Source: CAG-103 sp905215475
GTDB lineage: Bacteria > Bacillota > Clostridia > Oscillospirales > Oscillospiraceae
Direction of reading: 5' to 3'
DNA: 64,000 bases
Assembly (NCBI GenBank): GCA_905215475.1
Contig: CAJMPW010000003.1
Coordinates: 62,001 to 126,000 of the forward strand
How positions within the stretch are numbered: the first letter of the stretch is position 1; each line of letters starts with the position of its first letter. The position numbers and the translations under genes are program-made. Shown here one piece after another: positions 38,121-50,340 of this stretch. Under the pieces are notes generated by a model. The model was not told the DNA's origin and ran no database searches. It saw only the letters and a list, made by a program, of their open reading frames with translations.

Positions 38121-39107
38121 TTATCGGGCGGCATTGCGCGCATAGCTGTTGTCGACGAGGCGGTCAAAGTCCACCCAGTCGGCGTGCTCGAGCACGCCCG
38201 CCGTCTCCATAACGGTCTCGAGCCGCTCGAGCGACGACTGCTCCATAGCCGGCGTCGCGTTCCACGCGTCGATGTCCTTGTAGCGCTGCACGACCTGCGT
38301 GAGCACGGACACGCCCGTGTCCGGAAACTGCGGAGCGATGATGGCGGCAGTCTCGGCCGCGTCGTGCTCGGCGATCCATGTCAGCGCACGCGCAACGGCG
38401 TTTGTAAAGCGCTGCACCACGTCCGCGTGCTCCCGGATGTACGTCTGCGAGGCGAAGTAGGCCGTATACGGGATCTCGCCGCTCTCGCGCCCGACGGACG
38501 CGAGGATATACCCCTTGCCCGCCTGCGCGACCTCGGTGGCCGTTGGCTCAAAGAGCGTGACAAAATCGCCGTTGCCGCCGGTGAACGCCCCGGCCATCAT
38601 GTTGAACTGCACCGTCGTATCCACATCGGCATCCACGCCGGGGACGATGCCGTTTTGCCGCATGACGTATTCGAGCGTCATCTCCGGCACGCCGCCTGCG
38701 CGCCCGCCGATGACGGTCCTGCCGCGCAGCAGATCCCACGAAAACGGCACATCCTCTCGCCCGACGAGAAACGACCCGTCACGCTTCGTGAGCTGGCCGA
38801 ACACGACCGGATGATCGTCCTTGCCCTGATTGTACACATAGATGCACGCCTCCGGTCCGGCGAGACCGATGTCCGCCTGCCCGGTGAGCACCGCCGTCAT
38901 GACCTTGTCGGCGCCGCCGCCGTTGGTCAGCTCGATCTTCAGACCCTCATCCGCGAAAAAACCCTGCTCCAGCGCCACATACTGCGGCGCGTAGAACACC
39001 GAATGTGTCACCTCGCTCAGGCGGACGGTAGCCGTCTCCTGCTTGCCGCAGGCGCACATGGCCGCCGGCAGCAATACCGCCAGAACCCCACAAAGAAACC
39101 GTTTCAT
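38121..39107 (-). CDS. NMT1/SsuA-like ABC transporter substrate-binding lipoprotein
   Basis: 328 aa. Lipoprotein signal ending in AMCAC (Cys20), then a type 2 periplasmic-binding fold of the NMT1/SsuA class: SEVTHSVFYAPQYVALEQGFF near 30-50, GQADIGLAGPEA near 75-86, and TVIGGRAGGVPEM. The class includes binding proteins for sulfonates, nitrate/bicarbonate and thiamine pyrimidine precursor (HMP). No neighbour points to one of these, so the substrate is open. Its ATG overlaps the permease stop (ATGA). Last gene of a three-gene operon. Confidence 0.85.
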   Translation of the reverse strand: MKRFLCGVLAVLLPAAMCACGKQETATVRLSEVTHSVFYAPQYVALEQGFFADEGLKIELTNGGGADKVMTAVLTGQADIGLAGPEACIYVYNQGKDDHPVVFGQLTKRDGSFLVGREDVPFSWDLLRGRTVIGGRAGGVPEMTLEYVMRQNGIVPGVDADVDTTVQFNMMAGAFTGGNGDFVTLFEPTATEVAQAGKGYILASVGRESGEIPYTAYFASQTYIREHADVVQRFTNAVARALTWIAEHDAAETAAIIAPQFPDTGVSVLTQVVQRYKDIDAWNATPAMEQSSLERLETVMETAGVLEHADWVDFDRLVDNSYARNAAR

Positions 39108-39925
39108 TGCGTCACTCCCAACCGATTTTTGAATCCCTTCTCCAGCCACAGCACGAGCTGATACATCACCACGGCCGCCGCCGCAAGCACGAAGACGGTC
39201 GCCATCACAAGGTCCATGTTGAACACCTGCGACCCGTAGACGATCAGATAGCCGAGACCGGCTTTGGACACCAGAAATTCGCCCATGATGACGCCGACCC
39301 ACGACAGGCCGACGTTCACACGCAGCGTATTGAACAGCGTGGCGTAGTTGGCCGGGATGACCAGCCGCCACAGGATCTGATGGCGCGTCGCGCCGAGCGT
39401 CTGCATCAGGCGGATCTTCTCCTGATCCGTAGACAGAAAGCCCACGTGCATATTCAGGATCGTGACGAAGAGCGAGATCGCGACCGTCATGGCGATGATC
39501 GAGCCCGTGCCCGCGCCGATCCAGACGATGAACACCGGCCCGAGCGCCGTCTTCGGCAGCGCGTTGAGCACGACCAGATACGGGTCGAGCACGCGCGAGA
39601 GCAGCTCGCTCCACCACAGGCCGATGGCGATGAGCGTGCCGAGCAGTGTCCCGAGCAGGAAGCCCGCCACAACCTCCAGACACGACGTGCCGATGTGCAG
39701 CCACAGCTCGCCGGAGCTTTGCAGCGCCGCGAGCGTGCGCACCACGCGCGACGGGCTGCTGACGATGAAGGCGTCCACCCAGCCGCAGCGCGCCGCGAGC
39801 TCCCACCAGCCGAGAAACGCCGCCAGCAGCAGCACCTGCAGCGCCAGCACAACCCGGCGGCGGCGCTTTTGTGCGCGCAGATACGCAAGTCTCTGCGGGG
39901 AGAGCGACCGTTCAGGCATTGACAT
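39104..39925 (-). CDS. ABC transporter permease (SsuC/TauC type)
   Basis: 273 aa with six hydrophobic segments after a basic N-terminus (LRAQKRRRR). The conserved EAA-type loop is MQTLGATRHQILWRLVIPANYATLF (~185-209), and LNALPKTALGPVFIVWIGAG is typical of the nitrate/sulfonate/taurine permease family. Two in-frame ATGs (39925 and 39919) are possible; GGGAGGAG 5 nt before the first favours it. Overlaps the end of the ATPase gene by 14 nt. Confidence 0.88.
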   Translation of the reverse strand: MSMPERSLSPQRLAYLRAQKRRRRVVLALQVLLLAAFLGWWELAARCGWVDAFIVSSPSRVVRTLAALQSSGELWLHIGTSCLEVVAGFLLGTLLGTLIAIGLWWSELLSRVLDPYLVVLNALPKTALGPVFIVWIGAGTGSIIAMTVAISLFVTILNMHVGFLSTDQEKIRLMQTLGATRHQILWRLVIPANYATLFNTLRVNVGLSWVGVIMGEFLVSKAGLGYLIVYGSQVFNMDLVMATVFVLAAAAVVMYQLVLWLEKGFKNRLGVTQ

Positions 39926-40670
39926 CCAGCTCCTCCCATATTTGATTGAACAGCGTCTGAAATTCCGCCCGGCTGCGCCGCTGCAGCGGCGGCACGGCAC
40001 GCAGCGCGCCGAGGTCGTGGATGGCCTTGACGGTCGCGGGGCGGTGCGTGAGCACGACGATGCGGTCCGAGAGGCTGATGGCCTCGGAAATGTCGTGCGT
40101 GACGAGCAGCGCCGTCTTGTGCTCGCGGCGGATGATCTGCGCGATGTCGCCCGACACGGCCAGCCGCGTCTGATAGTCCAGCGCGGAAAACGGCTCGTCG
40201 AGCAGCAGCACATCCGGCGATGTCGCCAGCGTGCGGATGAGTGCGCAGCGCTGGCGCATTCCGCCCGAGAGCTGGTTTGGCAGCTTGCGCGCAAAGCCGT
40301 CGAGCCGGTACTGCGTGAGCAGGGCGCGCACGGCGTCGCGCCGCGCAGGTGTGTTCTCGTGCCGGATCTCCAGCCCGAGCGTCACGTTGCCCCAGATCGT
40401 GCGCCAGTCAAAAAGCTGGTCGCGCTGCGGCATGAGCCCCGCCTTCCCTGTCGGCGCGCGCACGGGCTCGCCGTCGACGAGCACCTCTCCGCCAGACGGC
40501 CGCTCGATGCCGGCGATGAGCGCCAGCAGCGTGGATTTTCCGCAGCCGGACGGCCCGACGATGCTCACAAACTCGCCGTCGGCCACGCCGAAGGTCACAT
40601 CCCGCAGCGCCGCCACCTCGCCGTCCGGCGCCTGATAGGTCAAGGCGGCGCGGCGCAGCTCGATTTTCAT
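39912..40670 (-). CDS. ABC transporter ATP-binding protein (SsuB/TauB type)
   Basis: 252 aa. Walker A GPSGCGKST (~39-47), signature LSGGMRQR (~138), Walker B VLLLDEPFSALD, H-loop VTHDISEA. First gene of the operon with the permease and NMT1-type binding protein. GGGAGACGCC precedes the ATG. Substrate not deducible. Confidence 0.92.
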   Translation of the reverse strand: MKIELRRAALTYQAPDGEVAALRDVTFGVADGEFVSIVGPSGCGKSTLLALIAGIERPSGGEVLVDGEPVRAPTGKAGLMPQRDQLFDWRTIWGNVTLGLEIRHENTPARRDAVRALLTQYRLDGFARKLPNQLSGGMRQRCALIRTLATSPDVLLLDEPFSALDYQTRLAVSGDIAQIIRREHKTALLVTHDISEAISLSDRIVVLTHRPATVKAIHDLGALRAVPPLQRRSRAEFQTLFNQIWEELDVNA

Positions 40671-40796
40671 GGCGTCTCCCCCTTTGTTCGCGCCGAGGCG
40701 CTATGCCCCAATGTATGCCGCGCCGGTGCACGGGGTGCAAAGCAAAGCGGCGCGGCCGCGCAGGTTTCCGGAGAGAAGAAGCTGGGCTTCGACAAG

Positions 40797-40836
40797 AAAA
40801 AACGCACACATCGCAAAGGCGATGTGTGCGTTTTCT
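40797..40836. terminator. Bidirectional terminator after the deacetylase gene
   Basis: Perfect 14-bp stem AACGCACACATCGC/GCGATGTGTGCGTT, AAAG loop, A-run on the left and TTTT on the right. Confidence 0.85.
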
Positions 40837-41713
40837 ATGCCGCCGCCTTATATGCCCGTTCGAGCGCGGCGGACAGCGGCTGCCCGTGCGAGCGGCAGAT
40901 GCGCCGCAGCCGATACAGGCACGCGGGGTCGCGCGTGAGGCGGTTGATGCCCCAGTCGCACGACAGCGTCGCCTGAAAGCCCATGTCGCGCAGGACCTGA
41001 TCCGTCCGGTCGCTGTATTTGCCGTAGGGGTAGGCAAAGGTGTCCGGCGTGCAGCCCGTGCAGGAGGTGAGCTTGTCTTGCAGCCGCTGCAGATCCGCGC
41101 GCAGAAGCGCGGCATACTCCGCCTCCGACTCGCCCGCGTTCGGCAGGCAGCCGTAGCGCTCCGGCGTGTAGCTGTGCAGGTCGTAGGAGTGGTTTTGTAC
41201 CTCGACGAGGCCGGATGAGAGCATCTCGTTGAGCTGCGCCCATGTGACGTGCGCATAGTCGATGCTCTCACTCGGCCACTCGGTAAAATCGTCCGTGTTG
41301 CGTCCGAGCAGCGAAAAGACGATGTGCGCCGCATACTGCCGCAGCAGCGGCAGCACATAGACGTAGTTGTTGTAGTACCCGTCGTCAAAGCTGAGCACGA
41401 TGGGCTTTTCCGGCAGCGGCGTACCGTCGCGCACACAGGCGATGACGTCCGCCATGACGACGGTCGTGTAGCCGTTTTCCGTCAGCCACCGGAGGTCGGA
41501 TTCCAGCTCCCACGGCTGGATGGCATCCTTGCCGGATTTGTCGGGCTTGACCTCGTGATACATGATGATCGGCAGCGGCACGGCATCCGCCTCCTCCCCG
41601 GCGGCATAGGCCGCAAGCGGGCAGAGCACGAACAGCGCAGACAGCACGACGGCCATCACCCGCTGCGGGACCGGCAGCGCTCGGCGCACGGCATCCATCT
41701 CCTCTCGTTTCAT
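40835..41713 (-). CDS. Secreted polysaccharide deacetylase family protein
   Basis: 292 aa. Signal peptide ~1-38 (hydrophobic core VMAVVLSALFVLCPLAA, end AYA). Catalytic NodB/CE4-type motifs: IIMYHEV (~48), FDDGYYNN (Asp-Asp, ~99), EVQNHSYDLH (metal His pair, ~155), FAYPYGKYSD (~208). It removes N-acetyl groups from an extracellular polysaccharide, probably peptidoglycan or a surface glycan. The start is uncertain: ATG 41713 has no clear SD, while ATG 41698 is directly behind GAGGAG, which is too close. The short gap to the P-type ATPase gene suggests co-transcription with it. Confidence 0.85.
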   Translation of the reverse strand: MKREEMDAVRRALPVPQRVMAVVLSALFVLCPLAAYAAGEEADAVPLPIIMYHEVKPDKSGKDAIQPWELESDLRWLTENGYTTVVMADVIACVRDGTPLPEKPIVLSFDDGYYNNYVYVLPLLRQYAAHIVFSLLGRNTDDFTEWPSESIDYAHVTWAQLNEMLSSGLVEVQNHSYDLHSYTPERYGCLPNAGESEAEYAALLRADLQRLQDKLTSCTGCTPDTFAYPYGKYSDRTDQVLRDMGFQATLSCDWGINRLTRDPACLYRLRRICRSHGQPLSAALERAYKAAA

Positions 41714-41748
41714 CCGTTTGGAGGTAGTGTGCGCCGGACGCGCGAAAA

Positions 41749-44391
<2,643 letters not shown>

Positions 44392-44433
44392 CGTTTGTCC
44401 TCCTTTTCGGTATCGGATAGGATTCCCCGGAAA

Positions 44434-44473
44434 TAAAAAAAGAGACCTATCTGCCCATCGGCAGATAAGTCTC
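44434..44473 (-). terminator. Riboswitch-controlled terminator before the P-type ATPase
   Basis: On the minus strand, GAGACTTATCTGCC pairs with GGCAGATAGGTCTC (one G-T pair near the middle), loop GATG, then TTTTTTT. Its 5' arm is the 3' strand of the aptamer's closing stem, so the two structures exclude each other. Confidence 0.85.
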
Positions 44474-44552
44474 ATTATTTCAGACCGAGCCAGATCCAAC
44501 AGATCGGTTGTTGGCCGGGTCGCGCGACGGATCGCGCCAATTACTCCCTTAT
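44465..44552 (-). ncRNA. Probable yybP-ykoY (Mn2+) riboswitch
   Basis: Minus-strand leader: ATAAG followed by GGGAGTAA, a hairpin arm (TTGGC... GCCAA with an inner GCGCGA/TCGCGC hairpin), a second arm with CCGATC/GATC-GG, and the closing ATGAGACTTAT. The P1 ATAAG/CTTAT pairing plus GGGAGTA fit the yybP-ykoY layout. The gene behind it (P2A ATPase) is one of the known targets. The alternative terminator fits an ON switch. The junction bases do not match every conserved position I remember, hence the moderate confidence. Confidence 0.6.
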
Positions 44553-44628
44553 CCCGGAATCATTGTATGCGCACACGCGCGCAAACACAAGCAAAATCTG
44601 CGCCGCGCAGCCGAATCTTAGCGCCGTC

Positions 44629-45963
44629 TTAGCGCTTTGCGCTGCGCCGCCAGATCTTCTGTGCCTCCGCCGCCCGGATGAGCTCGTCGCGGAAATCCGG
44701 ATGCGCGATGGAGACCAGCGCCTCGGCGCGCTCCCATGTGCTGCGCCCGGCGAGATTCACCACGCCCTGCTCCGTCGCCAGATAATACGCCTGTGAGCGC
44801 GGGGACGTGACGATGTCGCCGCCGAAATGCGGCAGGATGCGCGAATGGCGCACACCGTCCCTGTCCGTAAAGGTGGACGTCATGCAGATGAACGCCTTGC
44901 CGCCGCGCGCCATGGCCGCGCCCGTGAGAAAATCAAGCTGACCGCCCGTGCCGCTGATCTGGCGCAGGCCGGAGCTCTCGGACGCGACCTGCCCGTAGAG
45001 ATCGGCCGCGATGCAGCTGTTGATCGACACCATATTGTCGAGCTGCGCGACGACCTCCGGCGCATTGACATACGACAGCGGCGCGGCGATGACGCCGGGG
45101 TTGTCGTCCACCCAGTCGTAGAGCCGCTGAGAGCCGATCGTGATGCCGAGCATCCCCTGATTGCGGTGCAGCGTGCAGCGGCGGTTTGTGAGCACGCCCG
45201 CCTCGTGCAGCTCAAGATACGCGTCCGAGCAGAGCTCGGTGTGCATACCGAGGTCATGCAGACCGGAGCGCGCGAGAAGCTTTCCGAGCACGGTGGGCAT
45301 ACCGCCGATGCCGAGCTGAACGGTCGCCCCGTCGCAGATGTGCGGCAGGAGGAGGTTTGCGATCGCGGTGTCCTCCGCGCTCGCCGGGTGCTCGGGCGGA
45401 TCGGAAAACGGCGCGTGCGCACCCTCGACGATCATGTCCACGTCAGAGATATGGATGACCTCGTCAAAGCCGCCGCGCAGCCGCGGCAGATGCTCGTTGA
45501 TCTCCAGAATGACGATATCCGCCTGGTCAAGGATCGCGCGGGACACGCCGGCCGCCGCCGAGAGGTTGAAATACCCGTGGCGATCCATCGGCGTGACGCA
45601 CGCCATGGCGACGTTCACGGTGAGAAACTGCCGGTAATACCACGCGAGGTTGCGGAAGATCATCGGCGTGAAGTAGCACAGACCGCGGTCGCAGAGCTTG
45701 CGCTCATACGCCGAGCAATGCCATGTGTGGTAGAGAAAATGCGTCTGCTCCGGGTCGCACTCGACGACCTGCAGCGGACCCATGCAGAGATTGCCGCGCA
45801 CCTTCACGTCGTGCAGCTCGTCACGCCGGGCGGCGAGCGCCGCATCGAGCAGCGGCGGGAAGCCGAGCCCCGACGTATAGTCCACCCAGTCGCCGTCCTT
45901 CACGGCGCGCACGGCCTCGGCGGGCGTGCGCAGCTTGCTGCGGTATTCGGCCTGATAGTCCAT
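44629..45963 (-). CDS. Acetyl-CoA hydrolase/transferase family (butyryl-CoA:acetate CoA-transferase-like)
   Basis: 444 aa. Very close in pattern to butyryl-CoA:acetate / 4-hydroxybutyrate CoA-transferases of gut Clostridia: MDYQAEYRSKLRT start, GDWVDYTSGLGFP, ECDPEQTHFLYHTWHCSAYERKLCD, and GMHTELCSDAY holding the catalytic Glu. It would move CoA from butyryl-CoA (or a related acyl-CoA) to acetate in the last step of fermentation. AGGAGG precedes the ATG. Placed 11 nt behind the asparaginase gene at the end of the era-recO operon, an odd location. Confidence 0.85.
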   Translation of the reverse strand: MDYQAEYRSKLRTPAEAVRAVKDGDWVDYTSGLGFPPLLDAALAARRDELHDVKVRGNLCMGPLQVVECDPEQTHFLYHTWHCSAYERKLCDRGLCYFTPMIFRNLAWYYRQFLTVNVAMACVTPMDRHGYFNLSAAAGVSRAILDQADIVILEINEHLPRLRGGFDEVIHISDVDMIVEGAHAPFSDPPEHPASAEDTAIANLLLPHICDGATVQLGIGGMPTVLGKLLARSGLHDLGMHTELCSDAYLELHEAGVLTNRRCTLHRNQGMLGITIGSQRLYDWVDDNPGVIAAPLSYVNAPEVVAQLDNMVSINSCIAADLYGQVASESSGLRQISGTGGQLDFLTGAAMARGGKAFICMTSTFTDRDGVRHSRILPHFGGDIVTSPRSQAYYLATEQGVVNLAGRSTWERAEALVSIAHPDFRDELIRAAEAQKIWRRSAKR

Positions 45964-45974
45964 CGTCGTTCCTC

Positions 45975-46967
45975 CTAAAAAATCTGATCTTTTTGTACCG
46001 GCGTCTGAAACAGGCGGCGGATCTCGGCGCTGTCTCCGGTCTGAGCGAGGATCCACATGAGCTTTGTGACCACGGCCTCGCTCGTCATGCTGTAGGCCTC
46101 GATGAGCCCGAGCTCGCGCTTGGCGCGGTGACCGACCTGATACACCTCCATGTCGCTGCCCTCGTGGGGGACCTGTGTCGTCATGACGATGACGCGCCCG
46201 GACTGCACCCAGTCACGCACGGCATTATAAAAGCTCTCGTCGCCGTAGCACGGCAGGCCGCCGACGCCGAAGCTTTCGATCACGAGCGCACGGTAGTGCG
46301 CCTTGAGATAGTCAAAAATGCCGGCATCGATGCCGGGGATGAGCTTGAGCACGAACACGCCGGAGTCGAGCCGGTCGTAAAAGCGCGGCGCGCCGGTGAC
46401 GTGCTCCGGGATATAATACACGAGCTGGCGGCCGCGCAAAATGGCCGTCTCCGGATAGTCGATGCTCGAAAAGGCGTTGTAGCTCTTCGTGCGCATCTTG
46501 CGTGCGCGCGTGCCGAGGATGACCTTGTGGTCAAAGACGATGTGCACGCCGCACGCGCCGTCGTCGCAGGCGTAGAGGAAGGCGCCGCGCAGGTTCTCGC
46601 GCGCGTCGGTGTCCTGATTGAAGATCGACTGCTGCGAGCCGGTGATGACGACGGGCTTGGCGTTATTCTGGATGAGGTATGAGAGCGCGGCGGCGGTGTA
46701 GGCCATCGTGTCCGTGCCGTGCGTGAGGACAAAGCCGTCATACGCATCGTAGTGCGCGCGCACACACGCCGCCATCCGCAGCCAGTCGCGGCTGTTGATG
46801 TTCGTGCTGTCGCGGTTCATGAGCTGCACGGTGTCGATGCGGCACAGCTGCTCAAGCTCCGGCACCTCGGCCAGCAGCTCCTCGGAGGTGAGCTGCGGCG
46901 TGAGCCCGTCGGCCGTGGCCTTGGACGCGATCGTGCCGCCGGTGGCGATCATGAGGATGTGCTTCAT
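45975..46967 (-). CDS. L-asparaginase (type I-like)
   Basis: 330 aa, cytoplasmic, no signal peptide. Hydrolyses asparagine to aspartate and ammonia. Both catalytic threonine motifs are visible: ATGGTIAS (residues 8-15) and THGTDTMAYTA (~82-92), plus VVITGSQ and the family ending. Length agrees with AnsA/type I enzymes. The ATG lies 1 nt after the recO stop with AAGGTG inside recO, so translation is coupled to recO. Confidence 0.92.
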   Translation of the reverse strand: MKHILMIATGGTIASKATADGLTPQLTSEELLAEVPELEQLCRIDTVQLMNRDSTNINSRDWLRMAACVRAHYDAYDGFVLTHGTDTMAYTAAALSYLIQNNAKPVVITGSQQSIFNQDTDARENLRGAFLYACDDGACGVHIVFDHKVILGTRARKMRTKSYNAFSSIDYPETAILRGRQLVYYIPEHVTGAPRFYDRLDSGVFVLKLIPGIDAGIFDYLKAHYRALVIESFGVGGLPCYGDESFYNAVRDWVQSGRVIVMTTQVPHEGSDMEVYQVGHRAKRELGLIEAYSMTSEAVVTKLMWILAQTGDSAEIRRLFQTPVQKDQIF

Positions 46968-46968
46968 G

Positions 46969-47715
46969 TCAGTCCCGCACCTTCTTCCAATAGTCGAGCG
47001 ATGCAAAGCCCCGCTCGAGCTGCATCGCCGTATACTCCTCGCACACGCGTGCAAGCTGTCTCAGTCCCGCGTCACCGAGCGTGAAGGAAAAGATCCGCTT
47101 CGGGTCGGCGTTGACAACATGGCGCATGGCGGCCAGCGTCTCCGGCAGCAGCGGCGTGACAGCCGACGAGCTCGCCCCCCGGCACTGCGCACAGTACACC
47201 GCGCCGCCGCGCAGGGAAAGCCACGGCTCCACAGGCTCGGGCGCGCCGCAGCGCGCGCAGCACGACAGATCCGGCTCATAGCCCGCAAGACACATGAGCC
47301 GCAGCTCGAACACCGCCTTGATCTGCTCCGGCGGGCACAGCGCGCGGCTGAGCGCATAGAGGCTGTTGAGCCCGAGCTGCAGCACCGGCGGATCGGGATA
47401 TTCCTCGGCGGAGACGGTCTCAAGGAGCTCGGCAAAATAGCTCCCGAGGGCGAACGCGCCGAGATCGGCGCGCAGGCCCAGAAACTCCTCGACCGTGGAC
47501 GCCTCGTTGAGCGTGCGGCGGCCGCGGTTTTCAAAGATCGTCATGTCCGAATAGGTCAGCAGCTGCGTCGCTGCCGTGATGCGGCTGCCCTTGCGCAGCG
47601 CGCCGCGCGCGCGGACGGTGACCTTTCCCTCGTGCTGCGTGAGCACGGTGAGGATCTTGTCCGACTCTTTGTAGCGCACCTCGCGCAGCACCAGACCGCG
47701 GGTCGTAAGAAACAT
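46969..47715 (-). CDS. recO: DNA repair protein RecO
   Basis: 248 aa. Mediator of RecA loading and strand annealing in RecF-pathway repair. N-terminal OB fold (TTRGLVLREVRYKESDKILTVLT, HEGKVTVRARGALRKGS), then a helical domain with a zinc site of two CxxC pairs (CCARCGAP ~146-153 and VYCAQCRG ~167-174). GAGGT precedes the ATG. The order era-yqzL-recO is the Bacillus order. Confidence 0.95.
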   Translation of the reverse strand: MFLTTRGLVLREVRYKESDKILTVLTQHEGKVTVRARGALRKGSRITAATQLLTYSDMTIFENRGRRTLNEASTVEEFLGLRADLGAFALGSYFAELLETVSAEEYPDPPVLQLGLNSLYALSRALCPPEQIKAVFELRLMCLAGYEPDLSCCARCGAPEPVEPWLSLRGGAVYCAQCRGASSSAVTPLLPETLAAMRHVVNADPKRIFSFTLGDAGLRQLARVCEEYTAMQLERGFASLDYWKKVRD

Positions 47716-47728
47716 CGTATGTACCTCA

Positions 47729-47863
47729 TCAGGCGGGGCGGCGGGCGGTGTCGTCCGCCGCAGACGCCTCGCTCGCCGCCGCATCGCGCGCGGCGCAGTA
47801 GCAAAGATAGCCGAGCGGATCACCGGTATCCGCAAACAGCTGCCAGAAAAAATCGTCCTGCAC
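47729..47863 (-). CDS. yqzL: YqzL-like small protein
   Basis: 44 codons, GTG start with GAGGTGG 6 nt upstream, stop 13 nt before recO. The product begins MQDDFFWQLFADTGDPLGYL, which matches the short YqzL pattern (W-x-x-F-x-x-T-G-x-x-x-x-Y-L). The rest is an Ala/Asp-rich low-complexity tail. Bacillus has yqzL in exactly this place between era and recO. Function unknown. Confidence 0.75.
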   Translation of the reverse strand: MQDDFFWQLFADTGDPLGYLCYCAARDAAASEASAADDTARRPA

Positions 47864-47931
47864 AGGAAACCACCTCGCTGCGCATAGTGTCTGCACATCG
47901 GGGTGGAACTATAGCTGGTAATTTCCGTGCC

Positions 47932-48822
47932 TCACTGGTCGGTAAAGCCGAAGTTGCGCAGCAGCGCAGCGGAATCGCGCCAGTTTTCCTTGACCTTGAC
48001 CCAGGTCTGCAAATACACCTTCGTGCCCATGAAGCGCTCGACGTCCTGCCGCGCAAGCTCACCGATCTTCTTGAGCATCGCGCCGTGCTTGCCGATGATG
48101 ATGCCCTTGTGGCTGTCCTTTTCGCAGTAAATGGTCACGTCCATGTCGATGATGCCGTTGTCGCGCTCGGAAAACTTCGTGACCTCAACGGCCGTGCCGT
48201 GCGGGATCTCCTTATCGAGGCACAGCAGCAGCTTTTCGCGCACGAGCTCGGCGCAGATCTGCTTTTCGGGCATATCGGAGATCATATCGTCCGGGAACAG
48301 CTGCGGTCCGGGCACGGCCAGCGCCGTCAGCTCGTTCAGGAGCTCCGCGAGCCCATCGCCGTTCTGGGCCGACACCGGCACGATCGCACGCCACGGCAGC
48401 GCCTCGGAATAGGCGGCGATGACAGCCAGCAGCTCCTGCTTTTCGACCGTGTCGATCTTGTTGATGACGAGCACTGCCGGAGCGCCCGTCGACCGGATGC
48501 GCTCGATGAGGGCGCGCTCCTGCTCGCCGACGGAGGCGATGGGCTCGACAACGAGCATCACGCCGTCAACGTCCGCCACGCTCTCGCGCACGACCTGCAC
48601 CATGTAGTCGCCCAGACGGTTGCGCGGCTTGTGAAAGCCCGGCGTGTCCATGAGAATGAGCTGCGCGTCGCCGCGGTTGACGACGGCGCTGATGCGGTTG
48701 CGCGTCGTCTGGGGCTTGTTCGAGACGATGGCGATCTTCTCGCCCAGCAGGGCGTTTGTGAGCGTGGACTTGCCGACGTTCGGCCGTCCGCAGATGGTGA
48801 TCATAGCGGTTTTGGTAATCAT
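47932..48822 (-). CDS. era: GTPase Era
   Basis: 296 aa. Essential GTPase for 16S rRNA maturation and 30S assembly. G1 GRPNVGKST (~13-21), G3 DTPGFH, G4 NKID, then the C-terminal KH domain with VTIYCEKDSHKGIIIGKHGAMLKKIG. AAGGAGAA lies 5 nt before the ATG. Ten nt after ybeY, within the long minus-strand operon. Confidence 0.97.
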   Translation of the reverse strand: MITKTAMITICGRPNVGKSTLTNALLGEKIAIVSNKPQTTRNRISAVVNRGDAQLILMDTPGFHKPRNRLGDYMVQVVRESVADVDGVMLVVEPIASVGEQERALIERIRSTGAPAVLVINKIDTVEKQELLAVIAAYSEALPWRAIVPVSAQNGDGLAELLNELTALAVPGPQLFPDDMISDMPEKQICAELVREKLLLCLDKEIPHGTAVEVTKFSERDNGIIDMDVTIYCEKDSHKGIIIGKHGAMLKKIGELARQDVERFMGTKVYLQTWVKVKENWRDSAALLRNFGFTDQ

Positions 48823-48832
48823 TCTCTTCTCC

Positions 48833-49317
48833 TTATACGTCCAGCAGACGCATGATCTCTTTTTCTCTCGCGCGCATACGGCGCTTGTCCTCCCCCTCGT
48901 CCACGTGGTCGTAGCCGAGCAGGTGCAGCACGGAGTGCACCGTCAGATAGCTGACCTCGTGCGCGAAGCTGTGGCCGTAGGTCCCGGCCTGCTCGGCGCA
49001 GCGCTCCATGGAGATGACCATGTCGCCGAGCATGGCGCGCTCGGTCTCATAGTCCCACTCGCAGGCGTCGGGGTCGAATGCGCCGGGCGTGAGCTCATTC
49101 ATCGGAAACGACAGCACGTCCGTCGCCCGGTCGACACCGCGCTGCTCGCGGTTGATGGCGTGGATGGCAGCATCGTCCGTGAGCGTCACATCGAGCTCGC
49201 ACGGGACGCTCACGCCCTCGGCCTTGAGCGCCGCGGCGGCTGCGCGCTTGACATAGCGCTGCGTGTCCGGGAAGCCGAGTCCCCGGCGGGTGCGGGTGAT
49301 GGTGATCTTGGCTTGTG

Positions 49318-49321
<4 letters not shown>
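48833..49321 (-). CDS. ybeY: Endoribonuclease YbeY
   Basis: 162 aa. Zinc-dependent RNase for 16S rRNA 3' maturation and ribosome quality control. The metal motif HSVLHLLGYDH (H-x3-H-x5-H) is at ~129-139 and RATDVLSFPMNE is also typical. The ATG overlaps the phoH stop by 4 nt. Confidence 0.96.
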
Positions 49322-50332
<1,011 letters not shown>

Positions 50333-50340
<8 letters not shown>

